13,091 bases of DNA from Verrucomicrobiota bacterium. Its GTDB lineage: Bacteria; Verrucomicrobiota; Verrucomicrobiia; Verrucomicrobiales; Akkermansiaceae. The DNA is taken from positions 1-13,091 of the forward strand of contig WBXE01000048.1 of assembly GCA_008932955.1 (NCBI GenBank), written 5' to 3'. Made by a program: the position numbers and the translations under genes. Shown here in pieces: positions 1 through 6,153 of this stretch (within the stretch, counting starts at the first letter, position 1; each line of letters starts with the position of its first letter). The notes beneath the pieces were generated by a model. That model made no database searches. It was not told where the DNA came from and worked only from the letters and a program-made list of their open reading frames with translations.

Positions 1-273
1 CGCGTTGGTGTGCAGCGGCCGCAGCCGCCCAAACGTCAAAAAGGAAATCCCGTCGGTCTGGATAAACGGCCACCAGTCCCAGCCAAATTTGGTGGTCAGC
101 CAGTCATGCAGTGGCTTGGTCAGCACTTCCAGGATATGCCCGTTCATTTGCCACCACGAGAGCTGGCTGCCAATCATCACCCCAAGGGTCATGCCGATAA
201 TGGCCCAACAAATCGAGGCGATCATGAAGCGCCGGACGGACGCGTCGTCGTAAGTAATAGTCGTTGTAGTCAT
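1..273 (-). CDS. ccoN: cbb3-type cytochrome c oxidase subunit I, N-terminal part (runs off the window)
   Basis: This is the 5' end of a minus-strand gene whose remainder lies before base 1; 91 codons are visible. CcoN is the haem-copper catalytic subunit of the high-affinity cbb3 terminal oxidase in the inner membrane. The visible part starts MTTTTITYDDASVRRFM, has a first membrane helix at about residues 16-36, and reaches the family motif FGRLRPLHTNA at residues 81-91. In CcoN that motif leads into the second helix of the haem-binding core. The ATG at 271-273 gives the usual N-terminal length for the family; no Shine-Dalgarno site precedes it. A small membrane protein gene ends 31 bp upstream. 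In related bacteria CcoN may be fused to CcoO, which cannot be judged here. Confidence 0.88.
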   Translation of the reverse strand, partial: MTTTTITYDDASVRRFMIASICWAIIGMTLGVMIGSQLSWWQMNGHILEVLTKPLHDWLTTKFGWDWWPFIQTDGISFLTFGRLRPLHTNA

Positions 274-304
274 GGAAAAGGGCTAGGCGAAGGAGGCGAT
301 TGGG

Positions 305-493
305 TCAGAGGGGCTTGGGAAATTCGGAGCTGTTGGCTACGGTCGGCGGGTGGGTTGCGGCGAGGTCCAGCGGCAAGAGTGAATCACGCTCTGGGCTGGA
401 ACGGCGGCGGCGGCGAACCTCTGCCGCAAAGCATATAATAAAAATCCCACCCAGACAGGCAGAGATAAAAATGGTGAGGGCCAGCGCGTCCAC
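305..493 (-). CDS. Small single-helix membrane protein, probably CcoS-like cbb3 oxidase maturation factor
   Basis: The short protein (62 aa from the GTG at 493) begins with VDALALTIFISACLGGIFI, a membrane helix at its very N-terminus. An arginine-rich stretch and then SPERDSLLPLD follow. One N-terminal helix followed by a short polar tail is the layout of CcoS, which is needed to assemble active cbb3 oxidase. The position directly upstream of ccoN on the same strand fits this. I do not see a decisive CcoS signature, so the assignment rests on layout and context. The start is uncertain: a TTG at 550 preceded by AAGGA would add 19 residues that look unlike the family. The arginine run and proline-rich tail are not diagnostic. 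Confidence 0.45.
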   Translation of the reverse strand: MDALALTIFISACLGGIFIICFAAEVRRRRRSSPERDSLLPLDLAATHPPTVANSSEFPKPL

Positions 494-558
494 GCGCGCA
501 CCATAAAAACGCCTGCCGAAAAAGCAAGTCCGCCCGTGGATTTTTATCAATATTATCC

Positions 559-1104
559 TTACAATCCATGTAACGGTTGCATTTTACGGTCTGGCGCGTT
601 GAGCCACTCGAGGAAAACATCACCGATGATCTGGGGCAGGCAGGTGATTTGAAACAACCCTGGGTTAAGAATGATGTGGCAATCTGCGAGGCTGTCGGGA
701 GGCAGTCCGATGCCGACGTGGAAGACGTTTTTGAGCCCGCGGGTAGCGGCCGAGGCCAGCGGCGAGTCCAGCACGACATGCCCGCGGGCCGCCAGGGCCG
801 CCAGTACCCGTTGAATACCAAAGGGCTGGCTGGGCTGATGCAGGTCGGTTTCCTTATCTAACCCGAGTAAGTGGCGGCGGCGTGGATCATCTGCTATCAG
901 GGGCACCAAATCGGGTTGGAGCGCCAGCCAGCGACCGTCGCCGGCCTCGTCGTATTCATTCAAATAGGTGGCGATGCCGGCGCAAAGTCGCGGACTGAGT
1001 GGCGGCGGGGTGCCGTGCAAGACGATGGAACAGGCGAGCGGCGTCTCAGGAGCGGCGGCGAGCAGCCACTGGTGGAAAAGAGCGATGGGTGGGACGGCGG
1101 ACAT
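559..1104 (-). CDS. Hypothetical protein, 181 aa
   Basis: I do not recognise the family. The frame encodes 181 residues from the ATG at 1104; a TTG at 1119 would add five. The sequence is soluble in character, with no signal peptide or membrane helix. It alternates hydrophobic and polar segments in a way typical of a folded protein, and ends with FHVGIGLPPDSLADC, a hydrophobic stretch and KMQPLHGL. Its stop lies close to the CcoS-like gene on the same strand, so it may be cotranscribed with the oxidase genes. An oxidase-related role is only a guess from position. No Shine-Dalgarno site is visible at the ATG. Opposite-strand frames here have low-complexity composition and look like shadows. 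Confidence 0.6.
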   Translation of the reverse strand: MSAVPPIALFHQWLLAAAPETPLACSIVLHGTPPPLSPRLCAGIATYLNEYDEAGDGRWLALQPDLVPLIADDPRRRHLLGLDKETDLHQPSQPFGIQRVLAALAARGHVVLDSPLASAATRGLKNVFHVGIGLPPDSLADCHIILNPGLFQITCLPQIIGDVFLEWLNAPDRKMQPLHGL

Positions 1105-1221
1105 GATACGATCAGGCAATTAGGAATCAGAGCCTGCAAGAAATGATCGTTATTGGCTCCGCGCCGCCTCTGGAAGGGTGCGCGGATTATCGGATGAATG
1201 GCGGACAGCCTGCCGCAGCGC

Positions 1222-1406
1222 ATGCGTGCCAAGCTAAGGAGTTACGACCTGGGGTGAAGATCGTGGCAAAGAAACCACTCAAATACTGATTACCACTGAG
1301 GGCACTGATCAGATATTCATAAATATTTCAGTGCATTCAGTGGCAATCACTGACTCAGTAGTAAAACTCGTCATGAGTCATACCAAAACACCCTTAACCT
1401 GACGCG
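1222..1406 (+). mobile_element. MITE-like inverted-repeat element, copy A (degenerate)
   Basis: This roughly 185-bp element begins GCGTGCCAAGCTAAGG (from 1224) and ends CCTTAACCTGACGCG, an imperfect terminal inverted repeat. The interior carries ACCACTGA/CACTGATT units on the left and their complements CAGTGG/ATCA on the right, so the whole element is a loose palindrome. It matches the copies at 3654-3850 (opposite orientation) and 9292-9492 along its length. It fills most of the gap between the hypothetical gene and the end of lptB. The reading frame that is open in the other two copies is interrupted here by an early TGA. No transposase is present, so any movement would need one supplied in trans. 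Confidence 0.75.
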
Positions 1407-1419
1407 TTGCGCTGCGCCG

Positions 1420-2184
1420 CTACATACGGAAGTCCTCGCCTAGGTAGTGCTTACGGGCGATTGGATCATCCACCAACTCCAGGGACGCGCCCTCGAGAAT
1501 GACCCGGCCATCGTGAATGAGGAAGGCGCGGTCGGTGATGGTGAGGGTTTCGCGCACCGAGTGGTCGGTGATGAGGATGGCCAGGCCATCGCGTTCGCGC
1601 AGTTCGCGTACAATACGCTGAATGTCTTCCACGGCAATCGGATCAATGCCGGCAAACGGCTCGTCAAGCATCAGCAGGGTTGGCTCCGAACACAGCGCCC
1701 GGGCAATGGCCAAGCGACGCTTTTCCCCGCCGGAAAGCGTGATGGCGAGGTGCTTGGCAAGCTTGGCGATGCCGAAGCGCTGCAGCAGGTCGTGGGCTCG
1801 CTCTTGACGCTCGGCACGATTGAGATTCGGCCGGGTCTCCAGAATGGCTAGCAAATTATCCAAGACCGATAGCTTGCGGAAAATCGACTCCTCCTGCGGC
1901 AGATACCCCATGCCGAGGCGTGCACGGCGGTGCATCGGCAAGCGCGAGATATCTTGGCCGTTGAAGCAAACTGAGCCCGAATCGGCGGGAATGAGCCCTG
2001 CGATCATGTAGAACGAGGTGGTCTTGCCGGCACCGTTGGGGCCTAACAGGCCGACGATTTCCCGCGGCTTGACGGTGATGGACACGCCATCGACGACGGC
2101 CCGGCCGTTGTAGGTTTTGCGCAGGTTGGAGGCAAACAGGACGGAGGATTCAGCGTGGCAGCAAGTGGAGCCGGGGTCGTGCAT
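1420..2184 (-). CDS. lptB: LPS export ABC transporter ATP-binding protein LptB
   Basis: LptB is the cytoplasmic ATPase of the LptB2FG transporter, which extracts lipopolysaccharide from the inner membrane and feeds it to the LptC-LptA bridge. All ABC motifs are present: Walker A GPNGAGKT at residues 48-55, Q-loop YLPQEES near 94-100, signature LSGGE at 150-154, Walker B LLMLDEP at 170-176, and the H-loop histidine in TDHSV (H208). The C-terminus YLGEDFRM is characteristic of LptB. With the ATG at 2184 the protein is 254 aa; the family is about 240. An in-frame upstream start is possible but would translate into the AAGACA repeat tract, so it is unlikely. The gene lies 85 bp downstream of the lptC-lptA frame, as in the usual lptCAB order. 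Confidence 0.95.
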   Translation of the reverse strand: MHDPGSTCCHAESSVLFASNLRKTYNGRAVVDGVSITVKPREIVGLLGPNGAGKTTSFYMIAGLIPADSGSVCFNGQDISRLPMHRRARLGMGYLPQEESIFRKLSVLDNLLAILETRPNLNRAERQERAHDLLQRFGIAKLAKHLAITLSGGEKRRLAIARALCSEPTLLMLDEPFAGIDPIAVEDIQRIVRELRERDGLAILITDHSVRETLTITDRAFLIHDGRVILEGASLELVDDPIARKHYLGEDFRM

Positions 2185-2216
2185 GGGAGGAGTAAAGGCG
2201 CAAGACTGCAAGACAC

Positions 2217-2305
2217 AAGACACAAGACAAGAAAAAGAGGGTTCGTGAAAAGGCTGATGTTGGAGGTTCTTATCTTCTGTCTTCTGTCTTCTTGTCTTCT
2301 GTCTT
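2217..2305. repeat. AAGACA-type simple repeat forming an imperfect inverted repeat
   Basis: On the plus strand 2217-2236 reads AAGACACAAGACAAGAAAAA. The complement of 2287-2305 reads AAGACAGAAGACAAGAAGA, matching 17 of 19 positions. The right arm belongs to a GAAGACA tract that forms the last dozen codons of the lptC-lptA frame; the left arm lies in the spacer before lptB. In the transcript the two arms could pair across about 50 nt. This could act as a processing or attenuation element, or be a tract that spread into the gene end. Confidence 0.7.
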
Positions 2306-3652
2306 CTTGGGTGGTTTGACTTGGTCGAGGGGCAGGATGGTTTCGGTGCCGCCCTCGGAGAAAGTGAATTTGCCGTCGACGACCCGCAGGGTTTGGTTGG
2401 ACTGTTTGGCGCGATTGATCATGCCACCTTTTTTGACCCAGGGCTTGCCACCACTCAGGACAATCTCACCGGTCTTGACGTTGTAGGTGAAAATCGCCCC
2501 AGCCGCCTCGATTACCTCGTTGTTGGCCGTGGATTTACGTGACGGATGCGCCGCGCTGCTGAGCTTGTTCTTGGCATCAGGTTTCTGCAACAGGTGCACC
2601 GCGCCAGTTGCCACCACCCGCTCCACGTCGCCTAGGTTCACGTCGACACCGCCGGGCACCGGCTTATCGCCGGGTTTGGGCTTATCGCCGGGTTTGGCCG
2701 CCGCTTTCGGGCTGGCGGGCTTTTTCTCAAAAAACACCTTCAGTTCGTCGGCACCGTCCAGAGTGAAGCGCGGGTCGGCCACGGTCACGTTTTTCAGATA
2801 GACCAACTCCCCCTCGTCGGTGTCGAAGTACATGCCACCATCGCAGCTGATGACGGTGTCGTCGGGGCTCGGGGTGACCTCGAGGGGCCGGGCTTGGGTG
2901 ACGATGGGCGCCGCGGCGGGTGGGGCATTGGCGAGGAGATCCTCCTTGTCCAGAAAGGCGCTGGCCGCTCGCGTGGCGTCGGCCGAAGCTCCCAGCGCCG
3001 CCCGCAGATCCTTGCGAACCTTGGCATTGGCCTCGGCCACCAGCGGGGCCGCCGAAGTGGCGTCGCGGGCCGCTCCGGCATCTTGGGCGGCGGGGGTCGC
3101 CACTGGCAGAGCGATGAGGGAGGCGCCGAGGAGAGCGGCGACACGGCGGGGGGATTGAGAAGGATTCATGGCGGTTTTGGCCGGGGCCTGAATGCGGGTG
3201 GTGGTGGGGCCCATCAGAAAGCCCTGGGCTTGGTTGATTTCGTAAACCAGACCGCTGCCTATGGCATGGATGTTGTCAAAACGTAGCGTGACGGCGTTTT
3301 TGGCACGCAAGGTGCCGGTGGTTTGGTTAAGCTTAGCTTCAGTCAGATCCAGCCGGGCCCGGGGACTGCGGTCGGGGTTGAATAATTCAATGGAGACGAC
3401 CACGGCATCAAGAGTTTCTGCACTGACGAGGGTCATGGTCTTGGCTTGCAAGGCACCGATGAGGCGGTGGTTTTCGTCGTAGCGGGGGAGCAGGACGCCA
3501 GACAGGACGCTGCCCGGGGGCAGCAGTGAGGTCACCGGGGTTTCACGCTTGGGTTGGGCGGCCGGGTGGGCGTCGCGCGCCATCAGCAAGGCGGGGGCGA
3601 GCAGCAGCAGGGCTGAAAGGTGGCCGGGCAACACAAGAAAGGGGGCGGGCAT
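2270..3652 (-). CDS. LptC-LptA fusion-like protein (LPS transport, periplasmic bridge)
   Basis: One unbroken frame of 460 aa from the ATG at 3652 contains two LPS-transport parts. Residues about 1-35 are a signal or anchor segment (LSALLLLAPALLMA). Residues about 45-155 resemble the LptC periplasmic domain, with the pattern LIGALQAKTMTL and later TGTLRAKNAVTLRF. A second Sec-type signal peptide follows at about 162-190 (MNPSQSPRRVAALLGASL, then ATPAAQ). Residues about 265-440 resemble LptA/OstA, with VISCDGGMYF, DVERVVATGAVHLLQ and EAAGAIFTYNVKTGEIVLSG. A KPGDKP tandem linker interrupts the OstA part. LptC and LptA are normally separate proteins that carry LPS across the periplasm. An internal ATG at 3169 would give LptA alone (299 aa). 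It lies before lptB, as lptCA usually do. The 3' end is a GAAGACA repeat. Confidence 0.8.
   Translation of the reverse strand: MPAPFLVLPGHLSALLLLAPALLMARDAHPAAQPKRETPVTSLLPPGSVLSGVLLPRYDENHRLIGALQAKTMTLVSAETLDAVVVSIELFNPDRSPRARLDLTEAKLNQTTGTLRAKNAVTLRFDNIHAIGSGLVYEINQAQGFLMGPTTTRIQAPAKTAMNPSQSPRRVAALLGASLIALPVATPAAQDAGAARDATSAAPLVAEANAKVRKDLRAALGASADATRAASAFLDKEDLLANAPPAAAPIVTQARPLEVTPSPDDTVISCDGGMYFDTDEGELVYLKNVTVADPRFTLDGADELKVFFEKKPASPKAAAKPGDKPKPGDKPVPGGVDVNLGDVERVVATGAVHLLQKPDAKNKLSSAAHPSRKSTANNEVIEAAGAIFTYNVKTGEIVLSGGKPWVKKGGMINRAKQSNQTLRVVDGKFTFSEGGTETILPLDQVKPPKKTEDKKTEDRR
2661..2696. repeat. Perfect 18-bp tandem duplication inside the lptA part
   Basis: The unit GGCTTATCGCCGGGTTTG occurs twice in a row (2661-2678 and 2679-2696) without mismatch. 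On the coding strand it gives two KPGDKP units in a flexible Lys/Pro/Gly linker between OstA-like strands. Being in frame and in a linker, it can vary in copy number without breaking the protein. A recent slippage duplication is likely. Confidence 0.9.
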
Positions 3653-3653
3653 G

Positions 3654-3850
3654 CGCGGCAAATTACGGTTTTCTGGGGTGGTTCGTGACGATTTTTACCA
3701 CTGAAGTACTGATTGCCACTGAAACCACTGAAATATTTGCGGATTTCACCTCAGTGTGCTCAGTGGCAATCAGTGTTTCAGTGGTTTCTTTGCCCCGATT
3801 CATCGCAACGCGGTGGTTCTTTAATCCGTTTGGCCTTGATTTGACGCGCA
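3654..3850 (-). mobile_element. MITE-like inverted-repeat element, copy B, filling the kdsA-lptC gap
   Basis: The plus-strand left end reads GCGCGGCAAATTACGG and the right end CTTGATTTGACGCGC, an imperfect terminal inverted repeat of the same family as copies A and C. The interior shows ACCACTGA-type units on one side and their complements on the other. The element runs from the base next to the lptC-lptA start codon to six bases before the kdsA stop codon, so it is essentially the whole intergenic region. The downstream gene must therefore take its 5' untranslated region, and any internal promoter, from the element. On the minus strand it holds an open frame (3663-3851) similar in peptide sequence to one in copy C; this may be incidental. 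Confidence 0.8.
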
Positions 3851-3856
3851 TCGGGC

Positions 3857-4675
3857 TCAGTGCGACGCGTTGTGGATGGCGATGAGTTTCACCAGCAGAT
3901 CCTCGATAAATTCCAAGGGGATTTGGTTGGGCCCATCCGAGAGCGCGTTGGCCGGATCGGAGTGCACCTCCATGAACAAGCCGTCCACGCCGGTGGCCAC
4001 TGCGGCGCGGGCCAGTACCGGGGCGAGCTCACCATCGCCGCCGGTGCTGCCGCCCAGGCCGCCGGGGCGCTGGACCGAGTGGGTGGCGTCAAACACCACC
4101 GGCAGGCCTTCCTTGCGCATCCAATAGAGCGAGCGCATGTCGGCGACCAGATTGTTGTAGCCGAAGGTGGTGCCGCGCTCGGTCAGCATGAAGCGTCCGC
4201 AACCAAAGGAGCGGAGTTTGTCGGCGATATTAACCGTGTCCCAAGGCGCGAGGAACTGGCCTTTCTTGACGTTGACAGCGCGACCGGTTTTGGCGGCGGC
4301 TTCGAGCAAATCCGTCTGGCGGCACAGGAAGGAGGGGATTTGTAGCAAATCGACGTGTTCGGCGGCGATTTCGGCCTGCTCGGCGGTGTGGATGTCGGTG
4401 GTGACGGGCACGCCGAGCTCCTTGGCAATCTCGCCGAGGATCCGGCAGCCCTCGCGCGGGCCCGGTCCGCGAAAGGCGCCGAAGGACGTGCGGTTGGCCT
4501 TGTCGAAAGACGCTTTAAAAAGAAAATGAATACCGGTGCGCTCGGCGATTTCTTTGAGCGCGCGGGCCATTTCCCAGGCAAAGGCCTCACTTTCCAGCGC
4601 GCATGGGCCGAGGATGAAAAATGGCACTGGGCCGCCGACTGGCACCGGGCCGATATTGAAGGGTTCGAAGGACAT
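3857..4675 (-). CDS. kdsA: 3-deoxy-8-phosphooctulonate synthase (KDO-8-phosphate synthase)
   Basis: KdsA condenses phosphoenolpyruvate with arabinose-5-phosphate to KDO-8-phosphate, the committed step towards the KDO of the LPS inner core; it is cytoplasmic. The 272-aa protein covers the whole family. Motifs include ILGPCALES (22-29), KASFDKANRTS (54-64), PVTTDIHT, QIPSFLCRQTD, VNVKKGQFLAPWD, LTERGTTFGYNN, VVFDATHSVQ and FMEVHSDP with SDGPNQ. C25, H199, E236 and D247 match the metal ligands of the metal-dependent class (Aquifex C11, H185, E222, D233) with identical spacing, so this is probably a metalloenzyme rather than the E. coli type, which has Asn at the Cys position. It follows the DUF1844 gene by 12 bp, probably as one transcript. 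No Shine-Dalgarno site is evident. Confidence 0.97.
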   Translation of the reverse strand: MSFEPFNIGPVPVGGPVPFFILGPCALESEAFAWEMARALKEIAERTGIHFLFKASFDKANRTSFGAFRGPGPREGCRILGEIAKELGVPVTTDIHTAEQAEIAAEHVDLLQIPSFLCRQTDLLEAAAKTGRAVNVKKGQFLAPWDTVNIADKLRSFGCGRFMLTERGTTFGYNNLVADMRSLYWMRKEGLPVVFDATHSVQRPGGLGGSTGGDGELAPVLARAAVATGVDGLFMEVHSDPANALSDGPNQIPLEFIEDLLVKLIAIHNASH

Positions 4676-4687
4676 GGCGGGGATGGA

Positions 4688-4966
4688 TTAGGAGTTGGCG
4701 GCGCTGTGGTCCACGGCCGCGGTGTAGAGAGGGCGCAAATTCGTGAGCGCGGCGTTGAGTAAGCTGGCTTCCTGCGGGGTGAGGTTGCCATGGGTTTTGA
4801 CCACAAGCATTTCCAGCGAGTCGATCACCGATTGGGCGGCCCGCAGGTTGATTTGCGGCTCCCCGCTGAGCGGATGCGGGATCTGGCCCAGAAATAGTCC
4901 GGCATTCTGCGCTTGCAGCAAAATAAACTCACTGAATCGGGGGTCGCTTGCAACGGTGCCGGGCAT
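4688..4966 (-). CDS. DUF1844 domain protein, 92 aa
   Basis: A small cytoplasmic protein of unknown biochemical role, from a family widespread in Verrucomicrobiota, Planctomycetota and Deltaproteobacteria. The recognisable pattern runs from FSEFILLQAQNAGLFLGQIP through HPLSGEPQINL, IDSLEMLVVKTHGNLTPQEA and LLNAALTNLRPLYT. The core VIDSLEML, KTHGNLT and the final leucine-rich helix are the hallmarks of DUF1844. The ATG at 4966 places the domain right after the start, as usual; a longer frame to 5077 adds a Cys/Arg-rich stretch unlike the family. It lies 12 bp before kdsA on the same strand, so the two are probably cotranscribed. Confidence 0.85.
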   Translation of the reverse strand: MPGTVASDPRFSEFILLQAQNAGLFLGQIPHPLSGEPQINLRAAQSVIDSLEMLVVKTHGNLTPQEASLLNAALTNLRPLYTAAVDHSAANS

Positions 4967-5226
4967 GCGGGAAGCCTGACCCGAAAAACCCAATCCGCAA
5001 AGCCGAAAAACACAGCTCGGCAACTTGGGCCGAATTTCGCGCGGGGCGGCAGTCCCACCTCGCGCCAATCGAGGCATGGCTCCGGCTGCACGGATCGTTG
5101 AAGGCGGCGATTCTCTCCACCGTGGAGGCCGGGGAAAAGGAACAGCTCAGCCTGAACGTCTCGCAAACGGGCCTGTGGCGCTTGCGGTCCGGTTACGATT
5201 TGAGCGGCCACCTCAAAGTCATCTAA
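4948..5226 (+). CDS. Unrecognised small ORF or 3' remnant of a gene, plus strand
   Basis: The frame is open from just after a TGA at 4933 to a TAA at 5224-5226. The protein-like part is IRKAEKHSSATWAEFR, a helix-prone stretch APIEAWLRLHGSLKAAIL, then LSLNVSQTGLWRLRSG and the end YDLSGHLKVI. The composition is balanced and resembles real coding sequence more than the arginine-rich opposite frames. The only start is a TTG at 4948, which would overlap the divergent DUF1844 start by 19 bp. A truncated gene that has lost its 5' end is therefore as likely as an intact one. I do not recognise the family. Confidence 0.35.
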   Translation: MQRCRACGKPDPKNPIRKAEKHSSATWAEFRAGRQSHLAPIEAWLRLHGSLKAAILSTVEAGEKEQLSLNVSQTGLWRLRSGYDLSGHLKVI

Positions 5227-5243
5227 CTACATCCAAATGCGGC

Positions 5244-5272
5244 TTGACGGCACCCGCCGGCGTTGCCATACT
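5244..5272 (+). promoter_or_regulatory. Predicted sigma-70-type promoter of higBA
   Basis: The -35 box TTGACG (5244-5249) and the -10 box CATACT (5267-5272) are separated by 17 bp. Transcription would start near 5279, only about 8 nt before the higB ATG at 5287. The mRNA would be almost leaderless; the only ribosome-site-like bases are AGGT just upstream of the ATG. Confidence 0.55.
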
Positions 5273-5278
5273 GACAAC
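5262..5278. promoter_or_regulatory. Possible HigA operator overlapping the -10 box
   Basis: GTTGCCATACTGACAAC is an imperfect palindrome: six of the eight base pairs in its arms match around a central A. It covers the predicted -10 box of the higBA promoter. HigA antitoxins repress their own operon by binding palindromes at the promoter, so this is the best candidate site; it is an inference from position and symmetry. Confidence 0.35.
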
Positions 5279-5286
5279 AGGTTTGC

Positions 5287-5595
5287 ATGAACATCATCAC
5301 CAAACGCCGCATTTTCGACTATGCCAAGCAACACCCCAACGCCTCCGCCAACCTTTCAGCATGGATCACCGTAGCCTCCGCTGCCAAGTGGCAATCCATC
5401 GCGGATGTGCGCAAAGTCTTTCCCCACGCGGACCTCGCCACCGTCCGCAGCTCCAAGACCGTCACTATCTTTAATATCGCCGGCAATCACCAACGCCTCA
5501 TTAGCGCCATCCACTACAACACCCGCAGCATTTTCATCCTGAAAATCCTCACCCACGCCGATTACAGCAAAGACCGCTGGAAAAACGACCTCTAA
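5287..5595 (+). CDS. higB: HigB-family toxin (mRNA interferase)
   Basis: The 102-aa protein matches the HigB toxin family (PF09907 type, as in E. coli HigB). HigB toxins cut translated mRNAs on the ribosome and slow growth. Family features seen are the N-terminal MNIITKRRIFDYAKQHP, the central VFPHADL, the strand VTIFNIAGNHQRLISAIHY (59-77), and the C-terminal ILTHADYSKDRWKNDL, where the family has a THxxY motif. Length and motif order are complete, so the toxin looks intact. The toxin-first order with higA 4 bp downstream is the hallmark of hig modules. It has its own promoter at 5244-5272. Confidence 0.92.
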   Translation: MNIITKRRIFDYAKQHPNASANLSAWITVASAAKWQSIADVRKVFPHADLATVRSSKTVTIFNIAGNHQRLISAIHYNTRSIFILKILTHADYSKDRWKNDL

Positions 5596-5599
5596 GCCG

Positions 5600-6025
5600 A
5601 TGAACGCCACCAAGCCTATCCTGCCAAGTTTCAGCAAATTGCCCAAAACCTATGAGGCCCTTTGCCGCTTGCACATGCCACGCACCTTGCGTGACACAAT
5701 CGACCTCGACGCTGTCACCGAGATCATCGACCTCATGGCCGGTCACTCACTCAGCGCCGATCAAGCGGACTACCTCGAAACCCTCGCCGAGCTTGCCGGA
5801 GCTTATGAGTCCGCAACCTACGCCGCCCCGTCGCCACTGCCACCGCATGAGTTTCTCACCGCTCACTTGGAAAACATCGGCATGACCGCCACCGAGTGGG
5901 GCAAGCTCATCGGCATCGACCGCTCCACCGCTTCCCGCCTGCTGCGGGGCGAACGCAAGTTCAGCACCACGCACGTTAGAAAAACCGCCGCGGCGTTGGG
6001 CATCGAGCCATCACACTTGATTTGA
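5600..6025 (+). CDS. higA: HigA-family antitoxin / transcriptional repressor
   Basis: The 141-aa antitoxin neutralises HigB and represses the operon. Residues about 1-75 form the helical N-terminal part, with the HigA-typical LSADQADYLETLAELAGAYE at 51-70. A PSPLPP hinge leads into a helix-turn-helix at about 84-141, with FLTAHLENIGMTATEWGKL and the recognition region IDRSTASRLLRGERKFS. This two-part layout is that of E. coli-type HigA. The start is 4 bp after the higB stop, so translational coupling is likely; no separate Shine-Dalgarno site is visible. The protein is complete, so the module should be functional. Confidence 0.93.
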   Translation: MNATKPILPSFSKLPKTYEALCRLHMPRTLRDTIDLDAVTEIIDLMAGHSLSADQADYLETLAELAGAYESATYAAPSPLPPHEFLTAHLENIGMTATEWGKLIGIDRSTASRLLRGERKFSTTHVRKTAAALGIEPSHLI

Positions 6026-6059
6026 AGGGGGGGGTGATTCATGGGCCGCCCTTCCGCTA

Positions 6060-6153
6060 CCACCACAATCCTCACCCTTCGTTCCCTTTGTTGCCTTCTG
6101 TGGAGAACCGGATTTGAACAAAGGAAACGAAGGTAACAAAGAATCCGTGGTGG
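6060..6153. repeat. Large imperfect inverted repeat downstream of higA
   Basis: The arms 6075-6092 (CCCTTCGTTCCCTTTGTT) and 6117-6134 (AACAAAGGAAACGAAGGT) pair at 16 of 18 positions. Outer arms CCACCAC (6060-6066) and GTGGTGG (6147-6153) extend the dyad. It lacks the GC-rich stem and T-run of a classic terminator, but its place just after higA means it may end or stabilise the higBA transcript. It looks like a member of a dispersed family. Confidence 0.65.

Noticed and set aside
10..438. 142-codon plus-strand frame over the ccoN start
   Set aside because: It lies opposite the recognisable CcoN N-terminus and continues into intergenic sequence; the peptide resembles no protein.
384..821. 145-codon minus-strand frame overlapping the hypothetical and CcoS-like genes
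   Set aside because: It is a frame-shifted shadow, rich in Ser/Pro/Arg, overlapping two better frames on the same strand.
5025..5474. 149-codon plus-strand frame running into higB
   Set aside because: It overlaps the start of HigB in another frame and has Arg/Pro/His-rich composition.
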